The translations under genes were made by a program, and so were the position numbers. Shown here in pieces: positions 54,084 to 63,095 of a stretch of DNA of 64,000 nt; position 1 is the first letter of the stretch; each line of letters starts with the position of its first letter. The notes beneath the pieces are model-generated. The model saw nothing but the letters and a program-made list of their open reading frames with translations, was not told the DNA's origin and searched no databases. Source of the DNA: Paraclostridium hominis (lineage in GTDB: Bacteria; Bacillota; Clostridia; Peptostreptococcales; Peptostreptococcaceae). The DNA is taken from assembly GCF_014306135.1 (NCBI RefSeq), contig NZ_JACRWD010000003.1:1-64000 (forward strand), given 5' to 3'.

Positions 54084-55520
54084 CTATAATTTTTCTCCAC
54101 AAGAATCAATCACATCTTTATACCAGAAATAAGAATCTTTACGTAATCTCTTCATAGTACCATTACCTTCATTATCACGATCAACATATATCATACCGTA
54201 TCTCTTTTTCATTTCTCCAGTAGTGAAAGATACTAAATCTATTATTCCCCATGGAGTATACCCCATTAATTCTACACCATCATAGTTTACTGCTTCCTTC
54301 ATTTCTTCTATGTGTTTACTTAAGTAATCTATACGATAAACATCGTGTATTTCTTCATTTTCTTCAACTGTATCTATTGCCCCAAATCCATTTTCAACTA
54401 TGAATAATGGAAGTTCATATCTATCATATAGACGGTTTAAAGTGTATCTTAAACCAACTGGGTCAATTGGCCACCCCCAGTCACTAGATTTTATATATGG
54501 GTTAGGTACTGAGTTTGATAATGCTCCGTTAACAGAATCTGAATTATCATTATTTACATCAGATTTTACAACAGTAGACATGTAGTAACTAAATCCTATA
54601 TAGTCTACCGTTCCAGCCTTTAATATTTCGGCATCTCCTTCTTCCATTCCTATATCATAGCCTTGTCTTTCAAATTCTTTTAATGCATATCTTGGATAAT
54701 GTCCACGTACGTGCACATCTGGGAAGAAGAATCTTTGACGCATTGCTTCTTCTGCTGCCATTATATCCTCTGGGTTACAAGAGTATGGATATATAGGTAC
54801 ATGAGAAACCATACATCCTATTTTAAATTCAGAATTTATTTTACGACCTATTATTACTGCCTTTGCACTTGCTAATAATTCATTATGTGCAACCTTGTAT
54901 AATATAGCCTTTGGATCTTCTCCTGGCTCAACTGTTACTCCTGAGTTTGTCCAAAAGAATAATGGATTATCCGTATCCATTTGATTGTTTATCTCATTGA
55001 AAGTCATCCAGTACTTAACTTTATCCTTGTATCTCTTGAAACAAACCTCTGCAAAGTTAGCAAATAAATCTACTACTTTACGGTTTCTAAATCCGCCATA
55101 TTCCTTAGCTATATGTAGCGGTATTTCAAAATGAGATAAAGTTATAACAGGCTCTATATTATACTTTAATAATTCGTCAAATAAATCATCATAGAATTTT
55201 AAACCTTCTTCATTTGGAACTAATTCATCCCCCTTAGGGAATATTCTTGTCCATGCTATAGAAGTTCTTAAGCACTTAATTCCCATTCCAGCAAGTAATG
55301 CTATGTCTTCTTTATATCTACTATAAAAATCTATTGCTTCATGATTTGGATAGAATTTGTCTGGCATAACTGTTTCAGTTATTTCTCTAGGTACACCATG
55401 TGCACCTGCAGTCATTACATCTACAACGCTAGGACCTTTTCCTCCTGCGTTCCATCCACCTTCAAATTGATGAGCAGCAAATGCTCCTCCCCATAAAAAA
55501 TCTTTTGGTAATTGATTCAT
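54084..55520 (-). CDS. 6-phospho-beta-glucosidase (GH1)
   Basis: 478 residues, normal GH1 length. The N-terminal FLWGGAFAAHQFEGGWNAGGKG signature, acid/base Glu in TFNEIN, and nucleophile Glu in FIVENGFGA are present, as is the phosphate-binding region near the C-terminus. It hydrolyses phosphorylated beta-glucosides delivered by the PTS transporter encoded directly upstream, giving glucose-6-phosphate and aglycone or glucose. ATG after GGGAGGAT. Second gene of the operon. Confidence 0.94.
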   Translation of the reverse strand: MNQLPKDFLWGGAFAAHQFEGGWNAGGKGPSVVDVMTAGAHGVPREITETVMPDKFYPNHEAIDFYSRYKEDIALLAGMGIKCLRTSIAWTRIFPKGDELVPNEEGLKFYDDLFDELLKYNIEPVITLSHFEIPLHIAKEYGGFRNRKVVDLFANFAEVCFKRYKDKVKYWMTFNEINNQMDTDNPLFFWTNSGVTVEPGEDPKAILYKVAHNELLASAKAVIIGRKINSEFKIGCMVSHVPIYPYSCNPEDIMAAEEAMRQRFFFPDVHVRGHYPRYALKEFERQGYDIGMEEGDAEILKAGTVDYIGFSYYMSTVVKSDVNNDNSDSVNGALSNSVPNPYIKSSDWGWPIDPVGLRYTLNRLYDRYELPLFIVENGFGAIDTVEENEEIHDVYRIDYLSKHIEEMKEAVNYDGVELMGYTPWGIIDLVSFTTGEMKKRYGMIYVDRDNEGNGTMKRLRKDSYFWYKDVIDSCGEKL

Positions 55521-55552
55521 AGTTATCCTCCCGCGTAAATATTTCTTTACGT

Positions 55553-57427
55553 TTACTTCTCTTTAATATTAATTATTGATTTTCCAAACTCTACTTCTTC
55601 ATCTATGTATAATGCACATCCTTCATAGATATCACTATTAGTTATTACTACTGGTGTAACTAATGAATATCCTGCTTTTTCTATTTTCTTTATATCAAAT
55701 TCTAAAAGTAAATCTCCTTCTTTTACTGTTGAATTAGCTTCTGTTTTCATATTGAATCCTGCTCCGTTCATTTTTACGGTATCCATGCCTACATGGATTA
55801 ATAATTCTACACCTTCTTCAGAACGTAAACCTATTGCATGTTTAGTATCAGCTACAAATTCTACACTTCCATTAAATGGAGCGTACACTTTATTATCCTT
55901 TGGCTCTATAGCTATACCTTTACCCATAGCTCCTGATGAAAATACTGGATCTTTTATATTTTCAAGCGCTATTACTTTACCTGTTATTGGATTTTTTATT
56001 TCTTTTTCTACTTTTTTTAAACTTTGTGATGAAACTTCAACTTTCGCTTCTTTTTTTTCTTTTTCACCGATACCTATTATTTGGACAATTATTATTGCTC
56101 CGAAGAATGCTATAGCTGATCCTAATAACATACCTATTATTGAACTTGGATTATCAGCACTAATAGCATTAACTATTGTTAACATCCCTGGAAGTCCAGC
56201 ATATACATAGTATGCAGTATTAAATAACGACGCTACTACTGCACCTACTGCCCCTGCTATACATCCAGCTATAAATGGTTTCTTAAGCTTTAAGTTTACC
56301 CCATATATTGCCGGCTCTGTAATACCGAATATACCTGTAATACCTGCAGATAATGCTATGTTCTTTGTTGCCATACTTCTAGATTTTATAAATACCCCTA
56401 CAACAGCTCCTACCTGTGCTATAACTGCCATTGTTTGGAATGCTTGGAATGTATCCATACCATTCATCTCGAAATTTGCTATATTCATTGGTGTAACTCC
56501 CCAATGCACTCCAAATATTACTACTATTTGCCATAATCCACCTATAACTGCAGCTGCAACTGTTGGTGCTGCATTATACAAGTAGTTGTATCCATTTGCT
56601 ATAGCTGTAGCTACTCTATCTGATAAAGGCCCTATCATGATTATAGTGAGAGGAACCATAATTACCATACATAAAAATGGTGTAAATAATGGCTTAACAG
56701 CATCCGGTAATTTCTTTTCTATAAACTTTTCTACATAAGATAATAACCATACTAAAAATAATGGAGGTAAAACTGATGACGTATATGTTGTTTCAGCTAA
56801 ACCAATTCCTAAAAATGTTACTGTTTCTCCACCAGCTATCCTTGATGCTATCTCTGCCCAACTTGGACTTACAAGTGCTGCACAACATGCTACTGCAATA
56901 TATGGATTACATTTAAAATGCTTTGATGCTGTAATAGCTATGAATATTGGTAAAAATGTAAATGGTGTCCAAGACATAAAGCTTAATACTTCATATGTTC
57001 CTGTACTTGCAAAAGATGGGTTTAGCATATTTATTAATATTAAACACCCTTGTAAAATACCTGCTGCAGCTAATACATATATAAATGGTGCAAATACAGC
57101 AGACATAGTTGCAATTACTCTATTTAATATACTTGTTTTTTGTTCCTCATCATCATTTGAAGCCTCTAAATTAGTTAAACTTGATAATTTATCAAATACT
57201 TTTCCTACATGCATTCCTATAACGACTTGGAACTGGCCTCCAGTTTCTACCACTGTTATAACACCAGTAAGCTCTGAAACTTTTTTATTTGCATCTTTAG
57301 GAGTTTCTTTTAAAACTAGTCTAAGTCTAGTTGCACATCTTGATGCTTTAATAATATTTTCTTTTCCTCCAACAGCTGCTAATATATCTACCGCTAACTT
57401 TTCATAGTCACGAATACTATTTGACAT
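55553..57427 (-). CDS. Beta-glucoside PTS transporter EIIBCA
   Basis: 624 residues from the ATG at 57427 (AGGAGG upstream; the longer reading adds an unlikely N-terminal tail). Domain order: EIIB (residues 1-90, phospho-Cys in SRCATRLRL), EIIC (about 105-460, ten membrane segments, NIANFEMNGMD, GITEPAIYGVN), and EIIA (about 480-624, phospho-His in VELLIHVGMDTVKMNG). This arrangement is the glucose/beta-glucoside superfamily. It imports and phosphorylates beta-glucosides. No BglG/LicT antiterminator or RAT sequence is seen; a GntR regulator is divergent instead. Confidence 0.94.
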   Translation of the reverse strand: MSNSIRDYEKLAVDILAAVGGKENIIKASRCATRLRLVLKETPKDANKKVSELTGVITVVETGGQFQVVIGMHVGKVFDKLSSLTNLEASNDDEEQKTSILNRVIATMSAVFAPFIYVLAAAGILQGCLILINMLNPSFASTGTYEVLSFMSWTPFTFLPIFIAITASKHFKCNPYIAVACCAALVSPSWAEIASRIAGGETVTFLGIGLAETTYTSSVLPPLFLVWLLSYVEKFIEKKLPDAVKPLFTPFLCMVIMVPLTIIMIGPLSDRVATAIANGYNYLYNAAPTVAAAVIGGLWQIVVIFGVHWGVTPMNIANFEMNGMDTFQAFQTMAVIAQVGAVVGVFIKSRSMATKNIALSAGITGIFGITEPAIYGVNLKLKKPFIAGCIAGAVGAVVASLFNTAYYVYAGLPGMLTIVNAISADNPSSIIGMLLGSAIAFFGAIIIVQIIGIGEKEKKEAKVEVSSQSLKKVEKEIKNPITGKVIALENIKDPVFSSGAMGKGIAIEPKDNKVYAPFNGSVEFVADTKHAIGLRSEEGVELLIHVGMDTVKMNGAGFNMKTEANSTVKEGDLLLEFDIKKIEKAGYSLVTPVVITNSDIYEGCALYIDEEVEFGKSIINIKEK

Positions 57428-57493
57428 AATATTTCCTCCTAAATCATTCTTTTTATAAAAATACCTCGTATACAATCATATTATATATTCATA

Positions 57494-57522
57494 TTATAAT
57501 TATACCGGTACAATTCTGTCAA
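57494..57522 (-). promoter_or_regulatory. Promoter of the beta-glucoside operon with a GntR-type operator inside
   Basis: Minus strand TTGACA (57522-57517), 18-base spacer, TATAAT (57498-57493). Between them lies the palindrome TTGTACCGGTATAA (57499-57512; 12 of 14 bases symmetric, perfect TACCGGTA core). A repressor bound here would block RNA polymerase directly. Confidence 0.7.
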
Positions 57523-57624
57523 TATCTTTTGAAAACATTTTCTTATACTCCCATCACCTTGGTTTTGTTTATCATTTATGCTATACTTAGTGATGAAATA
57601 ATTTGACTAGTAAAGGGTGTAAAA

Positions 57625-58332
57625 ATGCTGAAATATCAACAAATAGCTAATAATATAGAAAAATATATTTACGATAATGATTTTTCTCAAGGAACAAAAC
57701 TACCTACCGTAGAAACTCTTGCTTTAGACTATAATGTAAGTAAAAGTACTATAGTTAAGGCTTTAGAATCCTTAGTTCTTAAAGGAATAGTTTATCAAGT
57801 TCAAGGTAGTGGAATATTTGTAAGAAGAAGAAACCGTACTGGTTATATAGACTTAAATGTAACTGCTGGATTCACTAATACCCTAAAAGATTTTAAAGTT
57901 ACTTCAAAAGTATTAAACTTTGAAGTAATAAATCCAAGTGAAGAAATAGCCCAGTCGCTTGAATGTTCTACGGAAGATGAAGTTTATTCTGTTAAAAGAA
58001 TAAGATATATTGATCGTGAGATTATGTGTTATGAAGAGTCTTACTACAAAAAGAGCGTTGTTCCATATTTAACTAAAGAAATTGCCGAAAAGTCTATATT
58101 TGAATATTTAGAGGCTGCTTTAGGGTTAAACATAGGTTTTTCCGATAGATATGTTCATATAGATAAGTTAAGTGATGATGTAGCTAATATACTTGAATTA
58201 AATTCTGGTGATCCTGCTATGACTGTTCTTGAACAGATATATTTATCGTCTGGATTGACGTTTAACTTTACAAAATTGACTTATCATTACAAACATACAC
58301 AATTTTTCCTTCAATCTTCGCCAATAAAATAA
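57625..58332 (+). CDS. GntR/HutC-family transcription regulator
   Basis: 235 residues. The N-terminal winged helix (KLPTVETLALDYNVSKSTIVKALESLVLKGIVYQVQGSGIFV) is followed by a UTRA ligand domain (residues about 90-230). Divergent from the beta-glucoside PTS operon, whose promoter carries a TACCGGTA palindrome. The sugar-phosphate product of the PTS is the expected inducer. ATG follows AAAGGGTG. Followed by its own terminator. Confidence 0.9.
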   Translation: MLKYQQIANNIEKYIYDNDFSQGTKLPTVETLALDYNVSKSTIVKALESLVLKGIVYQVQGSGIFVRRRNRTGYIDLNVTAGFTNTLKDFKVTSKVLNFEVINPSEEIAQSLECSTEDEVYSVKRIRYIDREIMCYEESYYKKSVVPYLTKEIAEKSIFEYLEAALGLNIGFSDRYVHIDKLSDDVANILELNSGDPAMTVLEQIYLSSGLTFNFTKLTYHYKHTQFFLQSSPIK

Positions 58333-58364
58333 AGAGTATTGAAAGTAAAATTTCAATACTCTTT
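58331..58364 (+). terminator. Terminator of the GntR gene
   Basis: AAAGAGTATTGAAA / TTTCAATACTCTTT with a six-base loop, overlapping the stop codon. Confidence 0.85.
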
Positions 58365-58489
58365 GTTCTATTCTGTTAAATTTTTTTCCATTTATATATT
58401 AATGTTATTTTTATTTCTTTTTTATAATATTCTTATAACACATTTTATATTTATTTAAACTAATTTTATTAGTTCTTTATCACTAATAA

Positions 58490-59209
58490 TTAAATGTTCT
58501 CAAGTGAATTCTTTATATCCGATTGATATATTCCTCCATGATAACATATGACTTTATCAATATCATAATTTAGTAATTTATTTATAGATTTTTTAGCCTC
58601 TTTCATATTTAATGTATACTGTGGATTTGCAATGGCTAGTTTTTCATCCTCTATCACTAAAGCATCTCCGGCTATCAATGTTTTACTTTCCTTTACATAA
58701 ATCGATATGTGTCCTGGCATATGACCTGGCGTTTCAATTATCTCTATACCACCACCCCAGTCAAATGTATCACCATCGTTTAAGGTTATATCTATATCAA
58801 CATTATCTATTGATTCTAGTAATTTATTAAAATTAAGTGCTTCCTCTTTTTGTTCTTCTGGCAAATTATCATATATTGACTCTGCTTGTTGAAGTCTTAA
58901 AGACTTTTCTTTTCCACTAATATATTTTTCATCTTTTAATGAAGCTAATATCTGGATATTTGGATACTTTGACTTTAAATCAGCTGCTGATCCCATATGA
59001 TCAAAATCATGATGAGTTATGATTAACTTTGTCAAATTACTTAAATCTATATTATTTTTAGTTGCACATTTTTCTATTAATGTTAAAAAATTAGAATATC
59101 CACAATCAATTAAAATCATTTCTTTATCATCACTTAATATAACTGGATATATTGTATTTGTCATTCCATTAAATTCAAAATTAACTTCTAATACATTTAA
59201 TTTATTCAT
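58490..59209 (-). CDS. Metallo-beta-lactamase-fold hydrolase
   Basis: 239 residues. The HHDFDHMG motif (HxHxDH-like, first His shifted: THHDFDHMGSAADL), a second His in ETPGHMPGHISIYV, Asp in IAGDALV and a final His in CYHGG complete a binuclear metal site. Family members hydrolyse thioesters, lactones or phosphodiesters; the substrate is not predictable. Start ATG after GGGAG. Monocistronic, in the ssrA-proximal accessory zone. Confidence 0.88.
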   Translation of the reverse strand: MNKLNVLEVNFEFNGMTNTIYPVILSDDKEMILIDCGYSNFLTLIEKCATKNNIDLSNLTKLIITHHDFDHMGSAADLKSKYPNIQILASLKDEKYISGKEKSLRLQQAESIYDNLPEEQKEEALNFNKLLESIDNVDIDITLNDGDTFDWGGGIEIIETPGHMPGHISIYVKESKTLIAGDALVIEDEKLAIANPQYTLNMKEAKKSINKLLNYDIDKVICYHGGIYQSDIKNSLENI

Positions 59210-59325
59210 CTTACTCCCTCCATAATTAATAATCTTTTCTCTATAGATTATAATTATATCACTAAATATTTAAAGTAATATGTTCATAAACTACTCTGTA
59301 TTATTCTTGATTATAAATAAAATAC

Positions 59326-59601
59326 TTATTCTTTAATTTTTTGTTGTCTTATTATTCTTCTTATACTATTTTCAGTTAAGTAGTATTGATTTATTAATTC
59401 TTTAATCTCTATTCCTTTTTGATATTTATTAAAAATTTCTTTATTCCTTTCAGTTAGCTCTTTTTTTAATCCACTTCTTTCTCCCCAAGACTTTTTATTA
59501 TCACTCTTAGTTGGGATATATAAATATTCTCCATCTACATATTCTTGAAGTAGTTCAATTATATGCTTAGGTAATATATCTTGTGTTTTTTTATATTTCA
59601 T
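59326..59601 (-). CDS. Small HTH protein (CD3324 / Mor-like family)
   Basis: 91 residues from the ATG at 59601 with AGGAG nine bases upstream; a GTG-initiated longer reading would include the leader. It begins MKYKKTQDILPKHIIELLQ and has a conserved DGEYLYIP and KSWGERSG core, then a C-terminal helix-turn-helix (IKELINQYYLTENSIRRIIRQQ). I recognise this as the small CD3324-type family of Clostridia, distantly Mor-like, function unknown but probably DNA-binding. The leader (59646-59769) carries an unusual structure and a mini-ORF. Confidence 0.75.
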   Translation of the reverse strand: MKYKKTQDILPKHIIELLQEYVDGEYLYIPTKSDNKKSWGERSGLKKELTERNKEIFNKYQKGIEIKELINQYYLTENSIRRIIRQQKIKE

Positions 59602-59645
59602 CTTCTTTGCTCCTATACTATTTTTTAATTCTATAAATAGTTGTT

Positions 59646-59740
59646 GCAAAGACTGCACAAAACATATAAGCCCTATATTTGATTAAGGCTCCAAACAACA
59701 CTTTGCTATAATGTTTTACAGTCTTTGCTTGGAGCCTAAT
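59646..59740 (-). promoter_or_regulatory. Interlocked inverted repeats (pseudoknot-like) in the HTH-gene leader
   Basis: Plus-strand GCAAAGACTG (59646-59655) pairs with CAGTCTTTGC (59719-59728). GGCTCCAA (59687-59694, extendable) pairs with TTGGAGCC (59729-59736). The order S1-S2-S1'-S2' is that of a pseudoknot, with the two right-hand arms contiguous. In the transcript these two arms form the end of a 17-codon ORF. Confidence 0.6.
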
Positions 59741-59769
59741 CCTATAATCATTTTTGATTTATTAAACAT
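59716..59769 (-). CDS. Predicted 17-residue leader peptide
   Basis: ATG at 59769 preceded by AAAGGAAGTG, reading MFNKSKMIIGLGSKQRL then TAA. Its last codons (Gly-Ser-Lys-Gln-Arg-Leu) are the shared strand of both stems of the interlocked repeats, and the stop codon abuts them. This is the layout of a translational attenuator leader. Could alternatively be a fragment of a decayed gene. Confidence 0.45.
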   Translation of the reverse strand: MFNKSKMIIGLGSKQRL

Positions 59770-59809
59770 TTGAACACTTCCTTTTTTAATTTATATTAAC
59801 ATAAAATTA

Positions 59810-59844
59810 AAAACCATATTGACTATTTCATCAATATGGTTTTT
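59810..59844 (-). terminator. Hairpin terminator beside att-like site C
   Basis: AAAACCATATTGA / TCAATATGGTTTT stem; terminates the TIR-protein gene. It resembles the tmRNA terminator (AAAACACATTGATA / TATCAATGTGTTTT), including the bases between hairpin and att core. Confidence 0.8.
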
Positions 59845-59853
59845 GTGAATTTC

Positions 59854-59895
59854 AATGGTGGAGACGATTCATAGCAATCATATCCACGATTTCTC
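59854..59895 (-). other. att-like site C (ssrA 3'-end copy)
   Basis: AATGGTGGAGACGA (59854-59867) is identical to the terminal 3' end of the tmRNA gene at 63095-63108, and the bases before it are also similar. The continuation TTCATAGCAATCATATCCAC matches site B at 54019 instead. GTGGA/TCCAC form inverted ends. Interpreted as an integration junction. Confidence 0.7.
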
Positions 59896-59913
59896 TAAAA
59901 TTAAAATCAATCT

Positions 59914-62379
59914 CTAAGAATATTTTAATAACCTTTGTGTAAATCTATCTTTTGCCTGTTCTGTATAATTTTTTATCCTAGTATTAAAATATCTTGATGC
60001 TTCTTCTGATCTGCCCTCTATAGACATAAGTATTGATTTAAAAATTACTATAGTATTGCTAGATGATCCACTTCCATTTTCTTCAAGGTAATTTATGATG
60101 TCTTTCATGTCATCTATTCTTTTAAACTTTTCACATATATCAAATTTAACTATTCTAGCATAGTTTAACCTTGGATAATCTTGTATTGATTTGTTTACTA
60201 ATATCAAGGCATCTTCTTCATTATTATTGCAGAATGCTTCAAATTGAGCCTTACATCTTAATAACATTTCATTAGCTTTCTCACTTTTAATTCTATCCAG
60301 ATTAGAAATTAACTCTGTTAATATAGCCCTTTTATCGTCTATATTCATGTCACTTTTAATTAAGCAACTAAAGTATGCTTGGATATGATATGGATTTGTT
60401 TTATCATTCTCATAATGCTCCTTTGCATATTCCATAGCTTTCGAATATTCCTGCAAGTTCATAAATACTTGTACTAATTCTCTTTTAGCTTTATTGAAGC
60501 TACTTCTGATAGCTAAACTCTTATTTAATTCTTCTAAAGCCCTATCATTTTTACCTATCTGTCTAAAATAAAAAGCTTTTAAAAAATTATGGTCTTCCCC
60601 ATTTATATATTGAACTTCTTCTAATAATCTAGCACTTTGAATCTTGGCAAGAGATAAGCATAGAAGATATCTTATCTCAAATATTATTTTCGCATCCATA
60701 AAGTTAATATTTTCTAAAGCTTTATCTGCAAATCTAATAACTTCCTTATAATTTCTCTTCTTCTCATATAATTCTGTCATTGTTTTTAAATATAATGATG
60801 GTATTATTAAATCATCATCAATTTTTTCACCATCTAGTAATGCCTTTTTAAGGGAAAATAGGAATTCCGGCATATTATACTCTTCTATATCAGTATTCTT
60901 TAAGAAAGAACTTAATTTTTCTTTCATTGCCTTTTCATGAATAGGAGACATCTTTATTCCATTTCTTTGTAAATAATTTCTTACAGCATCATTTACTCTA
61001 ATGTACTCATTAGTTGCACCGATATTCTCACAAATTCCAAAATTAATAAATTCATTTAACTTATCACTATATTTTTCTTCATCTCCAACAATATCAAAAA
61101 CAAAATCATATCCAATATAATCAAACTCCGCTAATAAATATAGAAATTCCATGCTTTCTTTATCATTTTCAAAATTTATTAATATTGTACTTACTTTTTG
61201 ACTATTATAATCTACTAATAAGTGAGTGTTCTGTTTCAAATACTTTATTCCTTTAGATTTTATTATATCTACTGCAAAAAATATTTGCTCAGGATACCCA
61301 TATAATAAATCACCTATGAATTTAATATCTTCAATCTCTAGTTCAATATTTTCAAATTGTGAATATCTTTTTAATAATCCATTTCTTTCTTTTTTATCAA
61401 GTTCTGAAATATGTACAGAGTATATATGCTCCTTTTTCCACAAGTCTTCAATAAATAATTTAAATTTAGATGCTATGCAGAAAGTAATTTTAGGAGTTTT
61501 TTTGATATTTTCTAGAATATCAAAAAACCACTTACTTAATTCTCCCTTGTGATTTATTATACAGCCGTTATCTCTAATTAATATTTTTTCATTAAGCTTT
61601 TGTATATCTTCTATTATACGTATTGCAATATTCACCTTATCTTCTACTGTTTTGCATATAAGATACTTTAAATCTATTTCTTCGGAGAATCCTAAGTCAT
61701 ATAGTTTCATAATAAAGTCTTCAAGGCTTTCATCAAAATTCAAATAAATTATAGGCATTTGATATGACTCTTTTATAATATTTGTTTTCTTGAAGCAATG
61801 CCTTATTAAGGCTGACCTTCCTATACTTTTAAATCCAGAAAAAATAAAACAGCTTGGAACTTCCTTCTCAAATGAGTCTATTCGTTCTTCAAAATTCCTT
61901 ATATATTCATTTCTACCAACAAATATATTCTCTCTATCTTTTATTCTAGGATGAATCGTCCAACTTATTTCTCTCATTCTTTGAATTATCATATTTACGC
62001 TTTTACTTGGTCTACTAATATATTTTAAATTGTACTCCCTTAACCATTTTGGAATTCTTTCATCATCAAATGTTATGTTTTTATCTATTATTATAGGATA
62101 TATTCTATCTAACTTCTCTCTAGTTAGTAATTTTTCTGATTTATCTAGTTCATACTTCACCCAATCTGATTCTAGAGATGAGTTTGATATGAATATTACG
62201 AATAGGTCTGACTTTTCCAATCCTCTGTCTATTTCTTCAATGGATTTCATTCCTTCTTCAAATGTATATTCATCATATACTACATTATGAAACCCCATCT
62301 CTTTAGTTAACTTATCTGCTACTATTCTTACATAACTTTCCTTATCTCTACTACTATGAGATAAAAATACTTTAGGCAT
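59914..62379 (-). CDS. TIR - STAND NTPase - TPR protein, putative anti-phage defence
   Basis: 821 residues. TIR domain (1-140): MPKVFLSHSSRDKE start, SNSSLESDWVKYEL with the putative NADase Glu77 after Trp73. A STAND-type NTPase (about 150-430) opens with IFVGRNEYI and has a Walker A of form GFKSIGRSA, where the usual Lys is Arg188, then KILIRDNG as Walker B candidate. The C-terminal 330 residues are helical TPR-like repeats (LAIRSSFNKAKRELVQVFMNLQEYSKAMEYA). Such TIR-NTPase-repeat proteins deplete NAD on phage sensing. Lies alone between ssrA-type junctions. Start ATG after GGGGGAGGG. Confidence 0.85.
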   Translation of the reverse strand: MPKVFLSHSSRDKESYVRIVADKLTKEMGFHNVVYDEYTFEEGMKSIEEIDRGLEKSDLFVIFISNSSLESDWVKYELDKSEKLLTREKLDRIYPIIIDKNITFDDERIPKWLREYNLKYISRPSKSVNMIIQRMREISWTIHPRIKDRENIFVGRNEYIRNFEERIDSFEKEVPSCFIFSGFKSIGRSALIRHCFKKTNIIKESYQMPIIYLNFDESLEDFIMKLYDLGFSEEIDLKYLICKTVEDKVNIAIRIIEDIQKLNEKILIRDNGCIINHKGELSKWFFDILENIKKTPKITFCIASKFKLFIEDLWKKEHIYSVHISELDKKERNGLLKRYSQFENIELEIEDIKFIGDLLYGYPEQIFFAVDIIKSKGIKYLKQNTHLLVDYNSQKVSTILINFENDKESMEFLYLLAEFDYIGYDFVFDIVGDEEKYSDKLNEFINFGICENIGATNEYIRVNDAVRNYLQRNGIKMSPIHEKAMKEKLSSFLKNTDIEEYNMPEFLFSLKKALLDGEKIDDDLIIPSLYLKTMTELYEKKRNYKEVIRFADKALENINFMDAKIIFEIRYLLCLSLAKIQSARLLEEVQYINGEDHNFLKAFYFRQIGKNDRALEELNKSLAIRSSFNKAKRELVQVFMNLQEYSKAMEYAKEHYENDKTNPYHIQAYFSCLIKSDMNIDDKRAILTELISNLDRIKSEKANEMLLRCKAQFEAFCNNNEEDALILVNKSIQDYPRLNYARIVKFDICEKFKRIDDMKDIINYLEENGSGSSSNTIVIFKSILMSIEGRSEEASRYFNTRIKNYTEQAKDRFTQRLLKYS

Positions 62380-62470
62380 ATTAACCCTCCCCCTTTTATA
62401 AATTTATTTTACCATATTAAGGAATATTTTTACACTTATAGAGCATACTTTTTGTTAAGGAGTGATTTTA

Positions 62471-62743
62471 TTGAATTATATTACATTATCTACACTACCA
62501 TCATGTCAACTTAATGAGTTTAATTTAAATAGCGGTGAATTAGTATCAATTAATTCAAACACTATCTACGAAAATGTTAAAACTATATTTTTAGTTCATA
62601 ACTTAAGCGGCAAATTTATAATACTTTATGATATTAATGGCTGTCGTAAAGCAAAAATTAGAGTTCCTATATCTGAAAATAACATCTATTATGATCATTC
62701 AGATTCAAATAAAACATTTAAACTATTATTTAATATGAAATGA
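62471..62743 (+). CDS. Unknown 90-residue protein divergent from the TIR gene
   Basis: No recognised family. The TTG at 62471 with AAGGAG eight bases upstream is the likely start; a GTG three codons earlier overlaps that site. The product is Asn/Ser-rich with beta-strand-like pattern (TIYENVKTIFLVHNLSGKFIILYDINGCRKAKIRV) and no membrane segment. It has the look of a small accessory protein of the TIR island, perhaps a regulator or partner, but that is only its position. May not be functional. Confidence 0.5.
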   Translation: MNYITLSTLPSCQLNEFNLNSGELVSINSNTIYENVKTIFLVHNLSGKFIILYDINGCRKAKIRVPISENNIYYDHSDSNKTFKLLFNMK

Positions 62744-63053
62744 TCGTAGTTTTCTAATAGACTCATTTCATATTAAATATCATCCCCTGATATACCCCAC
62801 TTAATAATGTTATTTGATAAATCAATTTTTTATTACTTTGTATAGCTTTCATCTAATAAAAAATCATGACTTACTATCTATATATTTATCTTTCTATTTT
62901 AGTAATGGACATGTAGTTTTCATAATATTAAAAACTATATAAATTTATGTACTTTGATATGCATTAAATATATACCTCCATTTGTAGTCCATTAATATAG
63001 ATTTCTTCGCACCTCATATAGTCTTATTTTAATTTACTTTTTCCACACATAAA
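62744..63053. other. Intergenic region between the small gene and the tmRNA terminator
   Basis: AT-rich with no clear long ORF. Contains an 8-base inverted repeat TAATGGAC/GTCCATTA (62903-62910, 62987-62994). Between its arms lies a nine-codon minus-strand ORF (62935-62964) preceded by GGAGGT. One TGTACTTTG (62949-62957) recalls the repeats at 51917. Confidence 0.4.
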
Positions 63054-63084
63054 AAAACACATTGATAAAATATCAATGTGTTTT
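63054..63084 (-). terminator. tmRNA terminator
   Basis: AAAACACATTGATA / TATCAATGTGTTTT with a three-base loop, 12 bases beyond the ssrA 3' end on the minus strand. Confidence 0.85.
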
Positions 63085-63095
63085 CGTGGATTTTA

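Noticed and set aside
59656..59658. GTG start giving a 110-residue HTH protein
   Set aside because: The extra 19 residues read through the structured leader, and a better ATG with AGGAG exists at 59601.
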